64,000 nucleotides of DNA from Hydrotalea sandarakina (GCF_003254115.1 NZ_QKZV01000004.1:62001-126000); one strand, 5' to 3'; shown: positions 26,481-35,681, counted from the stretch's first letter. A program made the numbers and translations. Notes: a model not told the origin generated them from the letters alone.

Positions 26481-27551
26481 ATGAAAAAACATAATTTCAA
26501 TTCAGGCCCTTCCATTTTGCCTGCACCTGTAATAGAACAAGCCGCTGCAGCATTGCACGATTTTAATGGAATTGGATTATCAATTTTGGAAATTGGTCAC
26601 CGTACCGAATGGTTTATTGCTGTTATTGAAGAAGCCAAAGCGTTGGTAAAGCAACTAATGCAACTAAATGATGATTACGAAGTTTTGTTTTTACATGGCG
26701 GTGCCACAACACAGTTCATGCAAATTCCAATGAACTTCCTAACACCCAACGATACTGCTGCCTATTGCGACAATGGCATTTGGGGAAGTAAAGCTATTCA
26801 GGAAGCCGGTTTTTTTGGCAATGTGCACATTGCAGCTTCATCAAAAGATAAAAATCATACTTACATACCTAAAAACTTATCACTACCCAACAACGCCAAA
26901 TATTTACACATTACAACCAACAATACGGTTGAAGGTACCCAATGGCATAGTTTACCGGAAACAAACTTGCCACTTGTAGCCGACATGAGTAGTGATATTT
27001 TTAGCAAGCCCATGCCTTTTAACCATTGTTCACTTATTTATGCCGGCGCACAAAAAAACATGGGCGCTGCAGGTGTAACCTTGGTTGTAATAAAAAAGGA
27101 TTGGGCAGCTTCCATTCAAAAGCCTGTTCCACCCATTATGCACTACCAAAAACATATTGAAGCAAAATCATTATTAAATACACCACCGGTATTTGCTATT
27201 TATGTTGCTTTACTCACCCTGCGTTGGATAGTTGCAGAAGGCGGATTAACTGAAATGGAAAAGCGTAGTAAACAAAAAGCAGCATTACTTTACCATACCA
27301 TTGACAGCTTACCCATTTTTACATCGTATGTTGCCAAAGAAGATAGAAGTTTAATGAATGCAGTATTTTTTATGAAAGATGAAAACTTACTGTCTTCATT
27401 TTTGCAAACCTGCACCGAAAATGGAATGGTAGGTGTAAAAGGCTATAGAACCGTTGGTGGCATAAGAGTAAGTATGTATAATGCTCTACCGTTAGAAAGC
27501 GTTCAGGCATTTTGCGAATTAGCCCAATATTTTGCTCAAAAGCACGGATAA
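26481..27551 (+). CDS. serC: phosphoserine aminotransferase
   Basis: Converts 3-phosphohydroxypyruvate and glutamate to phosphoserine in serine synthesis, and also serves pyridoxal phosphate synthesis. The 356-residue class V aminotransferase begins HNFNSGPSILPAPVIEQAA, has SILEIGHRTEWF and LFLHGGATTQFMQIPMN, and the PLP lysine is Lys192 in YAGAQKNMGAAG. Length is normal. DUF1015 follows 39 bp downstream, a conserved association in this phylum. The phosphoglycerate dehydrogenase gene serA, often in the same cluster, is not in the window. Confidence 0.97.
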   Translation: MKKHNFNSGPSILPAPVIEQAAAALHDFNGIGLSILEIGHRTEWFIAVIEEAKALVKQLMQLNDDYEVLFLHGGATTQFMQIPMNFLTPNDTAAYCDNGIWGSKAIQEAGFFGNVHIAASSKDKNHTYIPKNLSLPNNAKYLHITTNNTVEGTQWHSLPETNLPLVADMSSDIFSKPMPFNHCSLIYAGAQKNMGAAGVTLVVIKKDWAASIQKPVPPIMHYQKHIEAKSLLNTPPVFAIYVALLTLRWIVAEGGLTEMEKRSKQKAALLYHTIDSLPIFTSYVAKEDRSLMNAVFFMKDENLLSSFLQTCTENGMVGVKGYRTVGGIRVSMYNALPLESVQAFCELAQYFAQKHG

Positions 27552-27590
27552 ATAATTTCATAAACACTTTTTAAATCAATTAACAATAGC

Positions 27591-28826
27591 ATGGCCATTA
27601 TTCAACCTTTTAAAGCCCTTCGCCCACAGCCGCAATACTCAAAATTTGTAGCCAGCAAACCCTATGATGTATTAAGCAGTGCAGAAGCAAAAATAGAAGC
27701 ACAAGGCAATCCACATTCATTTTTACACATTACTAAAAGTGAAATTGATTTACCGGAAAATATTGATGTGCATGCACCTGAGGTATATGAACAAGCCAAA
27801 CAAAATTTAAACGCATTTATTAAAAGAGAAATTTTATTCCGTGAAAGCAAACCTTGCTATTATATTTATCGTTTAATCATGAACGGCAAAAGTCAAACCG
27901 GTATTGTTTGTACCAGTGCTGTTGATGATTATGATAACAACATTATAAAGAAACACGAATTTACACGTCCTGATAAAGAACAAGACCGGATTAACCACAT
28001 AACCAAAACCGGTGCGCAAACCGGTAATGTGTTTTTAGCTTACCGAAATGTAAATGATATAGATGCTTTTGTTGAACAATGGACCCATACCAAAGCCCCG
28101 GTTTATGATTTTGTTGCAGATGATGGAATTGCCCACACCATTTGGATTGTAAATGATGACACTGCCATAAATACTATTTCCAATTTGTTTCAGCAACAAG
28201 TGCCCGTTACTTACATTGCCGATGGTCATCACCGTGCGGCATCTGCAGCCAAAGTAAGAAAATCGTTTAACGGTAACATACCACAAGGTGCCAACTTTTT
28301 TTTAACTACTTTATTCCCTGCCAATCAATTGGCTATTCTAGACTATAACAGGGTAATTGCCGACTTAAACAACCACAATGAAGAGGGTTTATTAACAGCA
28401 TTACAAAAAAATTTTACAGTAATTCCCCAAGGCAAAAAAGCATTTAAGCCAACAAAGCCTCATCAAATGGGCATGTACATTAACGAAAATTGGTATGAAT
28501 TAAATGCATTACCCGGCAGTTATAATACCGACCCCATTGGTATTTTAGATGTTAGTATTTTACAACAAAACATTTTAGAACCCATTTTTAACATTGTTGA
28601 CCAACGTACCGATAAGCGCATTGATTTCGTAGGCGGAATAAGAGGTATGGAAGCATTGGAGGCAAGAGTAAATAGTGGTGAAATGAAAGTTGCTTTTAGC
28701 CTTTATCCTGTTACCATGGATCAGTTATTTGCCATTGCCGACAATAATGAAATAATGCCACCCAAAAGCACTTGGTTTGAGCCTAAGTTACGCGATGGAT
28801 TATTAACACATTTAATTTATGAATAA
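27591..28826 (+). CDS. DUF1015 family protein
   Basis: A 411-residue protein matching DUF1015 throughout. It starts with IIQPFKALRPQPQYSKFVASKPYDVLS, has FTRPDKEQDRINH in the middle, and the highly conserved YIADGHHRAASAAKV. The family is strongly linked to serine biosynthesis genes in many genomes but lacks a demonstrated reaction; the conserved GHHR and Arg/His residues suggest an enzyme. It is the second gene after serC, 39 bp away and probably in the same transcript, which supports a link to serine or phosphoserine metabolism (inference). Confidence 0.9.
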   Translation: MAIIQPFKALRPQPQYSKFVASKPYDVLSSAEAKIEAQGNPHSFLHITKSEIDLPENIDVHAPEVYEQAKQNLNAFIKREILFRESKPCYYIYRLIMNGKSQTGIVCTSAVDDYDNNIIKKHEFTRPDKEQDRINHITKTGAQTGNVFLAYRNVNDIDAFVEQWTHTKAPVYDFVADDGIAHTIWIVNDDTAINTISNLFQQQVPVTYIADGHHRAASAAKVRKSFNGNIPQGANFFLTTLFPANQLAILDYNRVIADLNNHNEEGLLTALQKNFTVIPQGKKAFKPTKPHQMGMYINENWYELNALPGSYNTDPIGILDVSILQQNILEPIFNIVDQRTDKRIDFVGGIRGMEALEARVNSGEMKVAFSLYPVTMDQLFAIADNNEIMPPKSTWFEPKLRDGLLTHLIYE

Positions 28827-28859
28827 ATGTATTTTCGCGTAAGCCAGAAAAGTATTTTT

Positions 28860-29882
28860 ATGAAACGTGTTGCTTTATTTTTATTGTTCGGCATATTTAG
28901 CATTGCAGCATTGGCGCAAACACAAGATGCCGCACAATTGTATAAAGATGGTAAACAATTGCTGCAACAAGGCGACTATGATAATGCCATTATGGTTTTG
29001 AATAATGCTTTGCAACAAGATCCTAAAAATTTAGACATTCAAAAAGATCTGGCTTTTGCTAATTTCTTAAACCGCGATTATGCCAGCGCAATTAATGTTA
29101 GCAAAAAAATTATTGAGCAACCAGGTGCCGACGAACAAGCTTATCAAATTTTAGGCATGTGTTATAAAGCCATTGCCGAGTATAAGCAAGCAGCTGATTT
29201 ATACGAAAAAGGCATCAAAAAATTTCCCAACAGTGGTGTATTATACAATGAATATGGCGAGTTATTGGCCATGAACAAAAATTTAGATAAAGCTATTCAG
29301 TATTGGGAAAAAGGAATTGAAGCCGACCCTAATTACAGCAGCAACTACTATAATGCAGCCATGTATTACAGCCAAAGCAATACCAATTTATTTTGGGTAA
29401 TGTATTATGGTGAAATTTTTGTAAACCTTGAAAGCTACACTACACGTACTGCCGGCATGAAAAGTACATTGTTAGATGCTTACAAAAAATTATACACGCA
29501 ATTTAAGCCCGAACAATGGACCAGTGAATATAAAAAAACACCTTTTGCACTGGCATGTATGCAGGTGTTAAAAAACAGTATTTATCAAATTGCTACAGGT
29601 GTTACACCCGATAATTTATTGGCAGTAAGAACCCGCTTTGTGTTAGATTGGTATAATGGCGGCCTAAACCAACAGTTCCCCTCTCGTTTATTCGATCAAT
29701 GGCAATATTTTTTGCGTGATGGTATGTTTGAAGCTTATAACCAATGGATATTTGGTGCAGCTGCCAGCCCCGCTCAATACCAAACCTGGGTACAGCAACA
29801 TGCTTCAGAAGCCAATGCTTTTAAACAATACCAAAGCAATAGAATTTTTAAAATACCGATGGGGCAATTCTATCATCAATAA
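28860..29882 (+). CDS. secreted tetratricopeptide-repeat protein
   Basis: A 340-residue protein with a signal peptide (1-19, ending ALAQ), so periplasmic or outer-membrane associated. TPR units run from about residue 25 to 165: AQLYKDGKQLLQQGDYDNAI, LDIQKDLAFANFLNRDYASAI, AYQILGMCYKAIAEYKQAADLY and YNEYGELLAMNKNLDKAIQYW. The C-terminal half is not TPR-like and I do not recognise it; it is rich in aromatic residues (FDQWQYFLRDGMFEAYNQWIFG). ATG 28860 is chosen over ATG 28827 because the signal peptide starts there. It immediately follows DUF1015 and may be co-transcribed. Role unknown; probably a scaffold for protein contacts. Confidence 0.75.
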   Translation: MKRVALFLLFGIFSIAALAQTQDAAQLYKDGKQLLQQGDYDNAIMVLNNALQQDPKNLDIQKDLAFANFLNRDYASAINVSKKIIEQPGADEQAYQILGMCYKAIAEYKQAADLYEKGIKKFPNSGVLYNEYGELLAMNKNLDKAIQYWEKGIEADPNYSSNYYNAAMYYSQSNTNLFWVMYYGEIFVNLESYTTRTAGMKSTLLDAYKKLYTQFKPEQWTSEYKKTPFALACMQVLKNSIYQIATGVTPDNLLAVRTRFVLDWYNGGLNQQFPSRLFDQWQYFLRDGMFEAYNQWIFGAAASPAQYQTWVQQHASEANAFKQYQSNRIFKIPMGQFYHQ

Positions 29883-29913
29883 ATTAGTTAAGAATTTACA
29901 AAGTTTGCGTTCC

Positions 29914-29960
29914 TAAACCACTATTAAAGCAGGTTCTGTTTTTTTAATTAAAGTGGTTTA
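29914..29960 (+). repeat. long inverted repeat between the TPR gene and the acyl-CoA synthetase gene
   Basis: TAAACCACT (29914-29922) pairs with AGTGGTTTA (29952-29960). Inside it, ATTAAA (29923-29928) pairs with TTTAAT (29943-29948), leaving a 3-nt bulge and a loop containing a T-run. It could be a terminator for the TPR gene or part of the leader of the next gene. Confidence 0.4.
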
Positions 29961-30016
29961 CTTAAATTGTATTTTGTTGCAAACAAAAATTCATTTAGTA
30001 ATAACGATTTGCCATT

Positions 30017-31807
30017 ATGCTTACACCCAAACGCTTATTCGATGTAATTGACCACCAATTACAGCATTTTCCTAAAGAAACCATGTTGGCTGCTAAAGAA
30101 AACGGTCATTGGCGCAGCTATAGCACCCAACAAATTCAGCAATTATCCTTACAACTCAGTGCCGGCATTCGCTCATTAGGTATTAGTGGAAACGATTTTA
30201 CACCTGAAGGCAGCGACAAAGTGGCAATTATTAGTAACAATCGCCCCGAATGGGTAATTACCGATTTAGCCGTGCAACAGTGTGGTGCTATTTTGGTTCC
30301 GTTGTACCCCACTACAAACCCTCTTGAAATTGAATTTATTTTAAACGATTCAAAAGTTACCACCATATTTGTTAGCAGTGCCGACCTTTTAGATAAGATT
30401 AAAGGTGTACAAGCCAATGTGCCTACGTTACAACACATTTTCACATTCAATAATATTGAAGGAGCCAGAAATTGGCGTGAATTATTGGTGACAGACGAAA
30501 CTCAACTTCAAGCCATACAAAACATTCGTTCACAAATTCCAACATCTCATTTAGCCACCATTATTTACACTTCAGGCACAACCGGCACACCCAAAGGTGT
30601 AATGTTAAGCCATAGCAATATTTACAGCAATGTAATGTTTAGTAAAGAAAGCTTCCCGTTTGAAGATGCGCCGGAAAGTAAAGTATTAAGCTTTTTACCA
30701 CTGAACCATATTTTCGAAAAAACAGTAACTTATATTTATTTGTACAGTGGCATTTCCATTTATTACGCTGAAAGTTTAGATACTATTGGCGATAATTTAA
30801 AAGAAGTGCAACCCGACGGTTTTACCACAGTTCCCCGTTTGTTGGAAAAAGTATTTGAGAAAATAATGCATACCGGCAGCCAACTTACCGGCATAAAACG
30901 CAAATTGTTTTTTTGGGCAGTTGCTTTAGGTACTCAATATGATAACCGTATTAATAAAGGTTGGTGGTATAATTTGCAATTAGCATTAGCCAATCGTTTA
31001 ATCTTTAACAAGTGGCGTGCTGCATTAGGCGGAAATGTAAAATACATAGTTACCGGTGGTGCCGCCTGTCAGGTAAAACTATTGCGCATTTTTAATGCTG
31101 CACAAATTCCGGTATATGAGGGGTATGGCCCCACCGAAAACAGTCCGGTGATTTGTGTTAACAGAAAAACACCCGGCGGTAAAAAATTCGGTACGGTTGG
31201 TCCCCCCATTTCAGGTATTGAGGTGAAATTGGCTGCTGATGGTGAAATATTGGTGTCCGGACCCTGTGTTATGGTTGGCTATTACAAACGCCCCGATTTA
31301 ACTGCCGAAGCAGTAATAGATGGTTGGCTTCATACAGGTGATATAGGTGAATGGGATGAAGGTTTCTTAAAAATTACCGACAGGAAAAAAGAATTGTTTA
31401 AAACCAGCGGTGGTAAATATGTTGCACCGCAACCTATAGAAAACAAGTTAAAAGAAAGTGCTTTTATTGAACAGGTATTGGTTGTAGGCCCCGAAAGAAA
31501 ATTTGTAGGCGCCCTGATTGTTCCATCATTTTCTACCTTGCAATCATGGATGAAGGAAAACAATATTCCCTTTACCGGTAAAGAACAAGCTATTCGCGAA
31601 CCCAAAGTAATTGAACAATACCAAAAAATTATTGATAAATACAACCAGCTGTTTAACCATGTAGAACAAATTAAAAAATTTGAATTATTGCCGGTTGAAT
31701 GGGGCATTGATACAGGTGAAATGACACCGAAAATGAGCCTGCGCAGAAAAGTTATCATGGAAAAATATGCAGCTGAAATTGAAAAAATTTATGCCGACAA
31801 TAATTAA
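30017..31807 (+). CDS. long-chain fatty acid-CoA ligase (AMP-binding)
   Basis: A 596-residue ANL-superfamily enzyme that activates fatty acids to acyl-CoA via acyl-AMP. The phosphate-binding loop is IIYTSGTTGTPKGVML (about 184-199). The adenine motif YEGYGPTENSP and the hinge motif GWLHTGDIGEWDEGFLKITDRKKELF are intact. The C-terminal FKTSGGKYVAPQPIENKL fits the long-chain acyl-CoA synthetase group common in Bacteroidota. No membrane segment is obvious. The gene is followed after 42 bp by a small lipoprotein gene on the same strand. Confidence 0.93.
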   Translation: MLTPKRLFDVIDHQLQHFPKETMLAAKENGHWRSYSTQQIQQLSLQLSAGIRSLGISGNDFTPEGSDKVAIISNNRPEWVITDLAVQQCGAILVPLYPTTNPLEIEFILNDSKVTTIFVSSADLLDKIKGVQANVPTLQHIFTFNNIEGARNWRELLVTDETQLQAIQNIRSQIPTSHLATIIYTSGTTGTPKGVMLSHSNIYSNVMFSKESFPFEDAPESKVLSFLPLNHIFEKTVTYIYLYSGISIYYAESLDTIGDNLKEVQPDGFTTVPRLLEKVFEKIMHTGSQLTGIKRKLFFWAVALGTQYDNRINKGWWYNLQLALANRLIFNKWRAALGGNVKYIVTGGAACQVKLLRIFNAAQIPVYEGYGPTENSPVICVNRKTPGGKKFGTVGPPISGIEVKLAADGEILVSGPCVMVGYYKRPDLTAEAVIDGWLHTGDIGEWDEGFLKITDRKKELFKTSGGKYVAPQPIENKLKESAFIEQVLVVGPERKFVGALIVPSFSTLQSWMKENNIPFTGKEQAIREPKVIEQYQKIIDKYNQLFNHVEQIKKFELLPVEWGIDTGEMTPKMSLRRKVIMEKYAAEIEKIYADNN

Positions 31808-31849
31808 TGAAACGCTCATACTTTTTTAACACTCAAAATCATTAAAACA

Positions 31850-32473
31850 ATGCTTAAAAAATTTACCTACTTTGCATTTTCTGCCGCATTATTTGCAGCC
31901 TGTTCATCGAACAACACAAAAAAAGTAATGATAGTTGCTACAGGCGATATTAATGTTAATACTGATAATAAAACCATTACTTTGGCCGGTGGCTCTGGTG
32001 CAACAGATAAAACAGTAGAATTTAATAGCTCAGGCCCATTAACACTTACCATAAAAGCAGAAGATGGTTCAAGCACACCTGTTACTTTAAATGATAATGG
32101 CTTTTTTATGCTGAATGCAAGAAAAGATACTATTGTAGGTGCCTACCAAAATTATGCTGCCCCAAAAACTACTGTTGATACCATTAAACAAGCTACACTT
32201 GAAAAGGGCATTGATTCATTAAGCCAACTTATTGAAGGGAAAAATGTATCCGCAGCTAATCGCAATTTTTTTGTTACGCCAAATACAGCCGTAAAACTTA
32301 CAGCTAATACTGATGCATTTGTGGTACCGCCGTTTCACCAAATGACCTCTATTGAAAAAGTAGGTGATAAAGATCCGGAGGTTTACCGTTTTTATACTGT
32401 GAATGAAATTCGGGAACAACTTGCCAAACTAAAAGCTTTAACTGCACCACAACCTGCGCAGCCTAAAAAATAA
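31850..32473 (+). CDS. hypothetical lipoprotein
   Basis: A 207-residue protein with a lipoprotein signal peptide ending LFAACSS (Cys at about 18). After the anchor comes a beta-rich, Thr/Asn/Gly-rich segment (GDINVNTDNKTITLAGGSGATDK), then a C-terminal part with EKVGDKDPEVYRFYTVNEIREQL and a Pro/Gln/Lys tail. I recognise no family. It probably sits in the inner leaflet of the outer membrane or the periplasm. Its stop codon abuts the stop of the convergent yidD without a spacer, and I see no terminator between them. Confidence 0.65.
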   Translation: MLKKFTYFAFSAALFAACSSNNTKKVMIVATGDINVNTDNKTITLAGGSGATDKTVEFNSSGPLTLTIKAEDGSSTPVTLNDNGFFMLNARKDTIVGAYQNYAAPKTTVDTIKQATLEKGIDSLSQLIEGKNVSAANRNFFVTPNTAVKLTANTDAFVVPPFHQMTSIEKVGDKDPEVYRFYTVNEIREQLAKLKALTAPQPAQPKK

Positions 32474-32704
32474 TTACGGTACAGGATCGTGCCCATGACT
32501 TCCCCAAGGGTGGCATTTGCTAATGCGTTTTAATGAAAGCCAGCCACCCTTTATTATACCATATTTTTTTAATGCTTCAATAGCATATTGCGAACAGGTA
32601 GGTGTAAATCTGCACTTGGGTCCAATGTTGGGAGAAATTACATATTGATAAAACTTAATCAATATTATCAATGGCCAACTAAGTATGTTCCTTATCCATT
32701 TCAT
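32474..32704 (-). CDS. yidD: membrane protein insertion efficiency factor YidD
   Basis: A 76-residue protein matching YidD over its whole length: [42 protein letters not shown], with the three conserved cysteines region GPKCRFxPTCSxYA and the final KCHPWGxHGxDPVP. It is an amphipathic, membrane-associated helper of YidC-dependent insertion. Its start lies 26 bp inside the 3' end of rnpA, in another frame, so translation is likely coupled. yidC itself is not nearby. Confidence 0.93.
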   Translation of the reverse strand: MKWIRNILSWPLIILIKFYQYVISPNIGPKCRFTPTCSQYAIEALKKYGIIKGGWLSLKRISKCHPWGSHGHDPVP

Positions 32705-33095
32705 CCACTTTACGGTTTAATTGAAGCAATAACTTCTTCACCACATGCGGCAATTTATCTTTTTCAGGCATTTCTTTGCCTACATAAATAATAAACAAGT
32801 TCAACTTTACTTGTTTTTGATAAACTGCAGTTTTTAATTCAACTTTATTCAAACGATAAGCCTCACGTAACAGGCGTTTAATATAGTTGCGATGAACCGC
32901 TTTTTTAAAATAACGGCTGCTAACCGCTACACCGGCCTGCAATAAATGTGTTTGTTCCGCTATATTGTTTGTAAGGTTATAAAAAATTTTAATAGGGTAA
33001 GCATACAATTGTTGGCCACCGGCAAACAAAGCTTCTATTTGCTTTCGACTTTTTAGTTTTTCGGGTTTTGAATAAGCATAAAGCCCGTTGGTCAT
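32679..33095 (-). CDS. rnpA: ribonuclease P protein component
   Basis: Protein subunit that assists RNase P RNA in 5' processing of pre-tRNA. The 138-residue basic protein has the N-terminal [15 protein letters not shown] and the conserved RNR-type helix in [19 protein letters not shown], followed by [13 protein letters not shown]. It lies downstream of rpmH, as in most bacteria, with an intervening hairpin terminator that probably lowers its expression relative to L34. It overlaps yidD by 26 bp. Confidence 0.93.
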   Translation of the reverse strand: MTNGLYAYSKPEKLKSRKQIEALFAGGQQLYAYPIKIFYNLTNNIAEQTHLLQAGVAVSSRYFKKAVHRNYIKRLLREAYRLNKVELKTAVYQKQVKLNLFIIYVGKEMPEKDKLPHVVKKLLLQLNRKVDEMDKEHT

Positions 33096-33115
33096 GCTAA
33101 TCTGTTTTCAATAAA

Positions 33116-33148
33116 AAAAGCCTCGTCCATATTTTGGGTGAGGCTTTT
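33116..33148 (-). terminator. terminator/attenuator between rpmH and rnpA
   Basis: AAAAGCCTC (33116-33124) pairs with GAGGCTTTT (33140-33148). On the minus strand the hairpin is followed by a run of seven T. It lies 25 bp after the rpmH stop and 20 bp before the rnpA start, so partial read-through would set the L34:RnpA ratio. Confidence 0.75.
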
Positions 33149-33173
33149 AAAGATATAAAGAATTTTGAAATTG

Positions 33174-33329
33174 CTATTTTAAACCTTTTTCGCTAGATAC
33201 AGTTAACTTCTTGCGACCTTTCCTTCTGCGACTGGCTAACACCTTTCTTCCATTAGCAGTTTGCATACGCTTGCGGAAGCCATGTACCGATTTGCGGCGA
33301 CGCTTGTGAGGTTGGAATGTACGTTTCAT
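33174..33329 (-). CDS. rpmH: 50S ribosomal protein L34
   Basis: A 51-codon gene translated from ATG at 33329 to TAG at 33174-33176. The product begins [20 protein letters not shown] and continues [20 protein letters not shown], the unmistakable L34 sequence, with a short C-terminal extension ending SSEKGLK. The gene order rpmH-rnpA-yidD is the classic one. A minus-strand -7 element TACCTTTG (33411-33418) lies about 80 bp upstream; I found no TTG at the right distance. Confidence 0.97.
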   Translation of the reverse strand: MKRTFQPHKRRRKSVHGFRKRMQTANGRKVLASRRRKGRKKLTVSSEKGLK

Positions 33330-33410
33330 AATAATTTTGTTTTGCTAACCCAAAAATAATTTTTCAACTTCAACAGTGGCCACCATACCACTCGTTTTGT
33401 GAAAGGATGG

Positions 33411-33418
33411 CAAAGGTA
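33411..33418 (-). promoter_or_regulatory. candidate -7 element for rpmH
   Basis: On the minus strand the sequence is TACCTTTG, identical to the element in front of rplM. The predicted start near 33406 gives a leader of about 77 nt. No TTG lies 18-23 bp upstream, so the promoter is only half supported. Confidence 0.45.
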
Positions 33419-33532
33419 AGGGTAGCGGATTAAAATTGGTAATTTTCAAGGCAGTTTTTTTGAAAACTGTAATTAAAAAATGAATTTTATACAATTTCTA
33501 CCCGTAAAAAAGGCTTAATTGTATGCTATATT

Positions 33533-34363
33533 TTAACCTAAATCAATCTGTTGTGCCGTTATTTCACTGCCATAAAATAAAGTAGCTTGTTGCTCAAAAA
33601 TACTATCATCATCTGTTGTATAAAAGGCTTGCCGCCCATTTTGGGTACATTTTGCTTCTATTTCAGGGTGGCGTTGCAAGTAATTTTGCAGGCTTTGTGC
33701 CACAATATTTCCTTGCATAATTACCTGAATGTGTGCAGGAAGTGCCGCTTTAATTTTCGGATACAACAAAGGATAATGCGTACATGCTAACAATATTGTA
33801 TCAATGTTGGCATTTTGCTGTAACAGTTGTTGAATGTATTTATTAACAAAATAATTAGCCCCTTCATTCAAGTGTTCATTATTTTCAATTAAAGGTACCC
33901 ACATTGGGCATGCTTGCTGCCAAACGGTTACTTCGGGAAAAAATTTCTGTATTTCAATAGGGTATGATTGCGAAAGCACTGTGCCTTGTGTTCCCAGAAT
34001 TCCAATTTGCTTTGAAAGGGAATATTGACCAATAATTTCGGCGGTTGGCCTAATTACCCCTAACACTCTTTTATTGGGCGCCAATACAGGTAAATCTTTT
34101 TGTTGAATGGTACGCAATGCCTTGGCCGATGCTGTATTACAGGCTAAAATAACCAAGGAACACCCTTGTTCAAAAAACCATTTTACGCATTCTAAGGTAT
34201 AATGATAAACCGTTTCAAAACTTCGTGAGCCATATGGTGTTCGAGCATTATCGCCCAAATATAAATAATCGTATTGCGGTAATAATGCAGCAATATCTTT
34301 TAAAATGGTTAATCCGCCATAGCCACTATCGAAAACCCCTATGGGTCCTTTGTTTTCTTGCAT
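33533..34363 (-). CDS. murI: glutamate racemase
   Basis: Makes D-glutamate for peptidoglycan. The 276-residue enzyme has GVFDSGYGGLTIL at the N-terminus (catalytic-type Asp12/Ser13) and the two catalytic cysteines Cys75 (VILACNTASA) and Cys194 (LLACTHYPLL). YLGDNARTPYG is also conserved. Length is normal. It follows the ompH pair on the same strand, beyond a hairpin at 34378-34411, and ends the envelope gene cluster. Confidence 0.96.
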   Translation of the reverse strand: MQENKGPIGVFDSGYGGLTILKDIAALLPQYDYLYLGDNARTPYGSRSFETVYHYTLECVKWFFEQGCSLVILACNTASAKALRTIQQKDLPVLAPNKRVLGVIRPTAEIIGQYSLSKQIGILGTQGTVLSQSYPIEIQKFFPEVTVWQQACPMWVPLIENNEHLNEGANYFVNKYIQQLLQQNANIDTILLACTHYPLLYPKIKAALPAHIQVIMQGNIVAQSLQNYLQRHPEIEAKCTQNGRQAFYTTDDDSIFEQQATLFYGSEITAQQIDLG

Positions 34364-34377
34364 ATTTCAAAAATAAG

Positions 34378-34411
34378 AAAGCATCCGGGCTTTATGCAGC
34401 ACAGATGCTTT
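34378..34411 (-). terminator. hairpin terminator between the second ompH gene and murI
   Basis: AAAGCATC (34378-34385) pairs with GATGCTTT (34404-34411). On the minus strand it is followed by CTTATTTTTG, a moderate T-rich tail. It probably ends or attenuates the bamA-ompH transcript before murI. Confidence 0.55.
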
Positions 34412-34433
34412 GAATATTGTTGATTGATGAATT

Positions 34434-35039
34434 TTAGTGTTTTACGGGCGGTTTAGCGGGAGCAGGGGTTGTAGTACCACTGGTGCTAATACCCAAAGCT
34501 TTTATTTGATCTTGAATTTCTTTGGGTAATGGAATTTTCATTTTCGCCAATACACGTAGCGTTAATTCTTCCGATTTTTCTGCATATAACAAAGCATCGG
34601 GTTTAAACACGTAAGTGTATTTTTGTTCTGCCATTACTTCTTGAAATGCTTTTCCGATAATATCATAAAAAGGTTGCAACAATTGAGCTTGTTTTTGCTG
34701 CATCATTTGGTTTTGATATTGTTGCCAGTTCTGCAATTTTGCAAATTGATCAGCCAAATCGCGTTGCATAATTGATTTCATGCTTGAATTCATTTTAGCT
34801 GAATCTGCTTTAAAAATGCTATCTTTTCTTTTAAACTCACTAATAGCATAATCTCTCTGCTCGTTTAATGAATCGGTCATGTATTGATTCAATAAGGTAT
34901 CTACTTTTTGAATACCGGGCATTAAAGCTAAAACGTTTTGCTCGTCAAAAATGCCAATTTTAATGTTTTGTGCCATTGAGGTACCCGCCATAACCATAGT
35001 CAAACCAAAGGCGGCAACTAATACTATTACTTTCTTCAT
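34434..35039 (-). CDS. OmpH/Skp family periplasmic chaperone (second copy)
   Basis: A 201-residue secreted protein with a signal peptide (ending GTSMAQ). The middle (about 45-125) is a long Gln/Lys-rich helical stretch (RDYAISEFKRKDSIFKADSA, LQNWQQYQNQMMQQKQAQLL), the tentacle region of Skp-like chaperones, and the tail is Pro-rich (TTTPAPAKPPVKH). OmpH/Skp trimers hold unfolded outer-membrane proteins for the Bam complex. It lies 45 bp after a first ompH gene and downstream of bamA. Sequence divergence between the two copies suggests different roles. Confidence 0.87.
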   Translation of the reverse strand: MKKVIVLVAAFGLTMVMAGTSMAQNIKIGIFDEQNVLALMPGIQKVDTLLNQYMTDSLNEQRDYAISEFKRKDSIFKADSAKMNSSMKSIMQRDLADQFAKLQNWQQYQNQMMQQKQAQLLQPFYDIIGKAFQEVMAEQKYTYVFKPDALLYAEKSEELTLRVLAKMKIPLPKEIQDQIKALGISTSGTTTPAPAKPPVKH

Positions 35040-35084
35040 TTTTTTTGTTTTATAGGTTGTTTTTTGTTTGCTTTTTGTAAAAAT

Positions 35085-35603
35085 TTATGGTTTTATGCCC
35101 AAAACGCGGAGCACGTCATCGCTCTTATCTAATTTTGGGTCGACAAATATAACGGTAATTCCTTCACTTTTATCCAATACAAAATCATATGCTTTTTCCA
35201 CTGCAATTTTTTGAATAGCATTGTAAACTTTGTCTTGTATGGGTTTAATCAAACGTTGTCTTTCTTTAAATACATCACCATCGTAACCAAACCGTTTTTT
35301 TTGTAAATCGCGTACTTCTTTTTCTTTGTTAAATAATTCTGCTTCACGTTTATTTTTAAGTTCATCACTTAACATTACCTGCTCTGCTGCATAATTCTTA
35401 TACATTTGGTCAAGTGCAGCTTGTTTATCATCAATTTCTTTTTGCCATTGCTCGCTAATTAATTGAATTTGTTTGTTAGCCTGAATATACTCGGGCATTT
35501 TATTTAAAATGTACTTTGTATCAATTACTGCATAGCGCTGTGCCTTTACAAACATGGTGCTTAGTAAAAAGCAACTTATCATCAATAGCAATATTTTTTT
35601 CAT
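35085..35603 (-). CDS. OmpH/Skp family periplasmic chaperone (first copy)
   Basis: A 172-residue secreted protein with a signal peptide (ending FVKAQ), then RYAVIDTKYILNKMPEYIQANKQIQ, the typical start of the Skp body domain. A coiled-coil tentacle follows (about 50-120; KRFGYDGDVFKERQRLIKP), and the C-terminal strand reads YDFVLDKSEGITVIFVDPKLD. It is placed directly after bamA (78-bp gap), which fits delivery of outer-membrane proteins to the Bam machine. Confidence 0.9.
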   Translation of the reverse strand: MKKILLLMISCFLLSTMFVKAQRYAVIDTKYILNKMPEYIQANKQIQLISEQWQKEIDDKQAALDQMYKNYAAEQVMLSDELKNKREAELFNKEKEVRDLQKKRFGYDGDVFKERQRLIKPIQDKVYNAIQKIAVEKAYDFVLDKSEGITVIFVDPKLDKSDDVLRVLGIKP

Positions 35604-35681
35604 AACAGGTTAATTGTGTTGTCTGCCAAAAAATAATTGGTTTGAATGGTTTCGCACAAATTAAATGAATTCATTTGAAAG

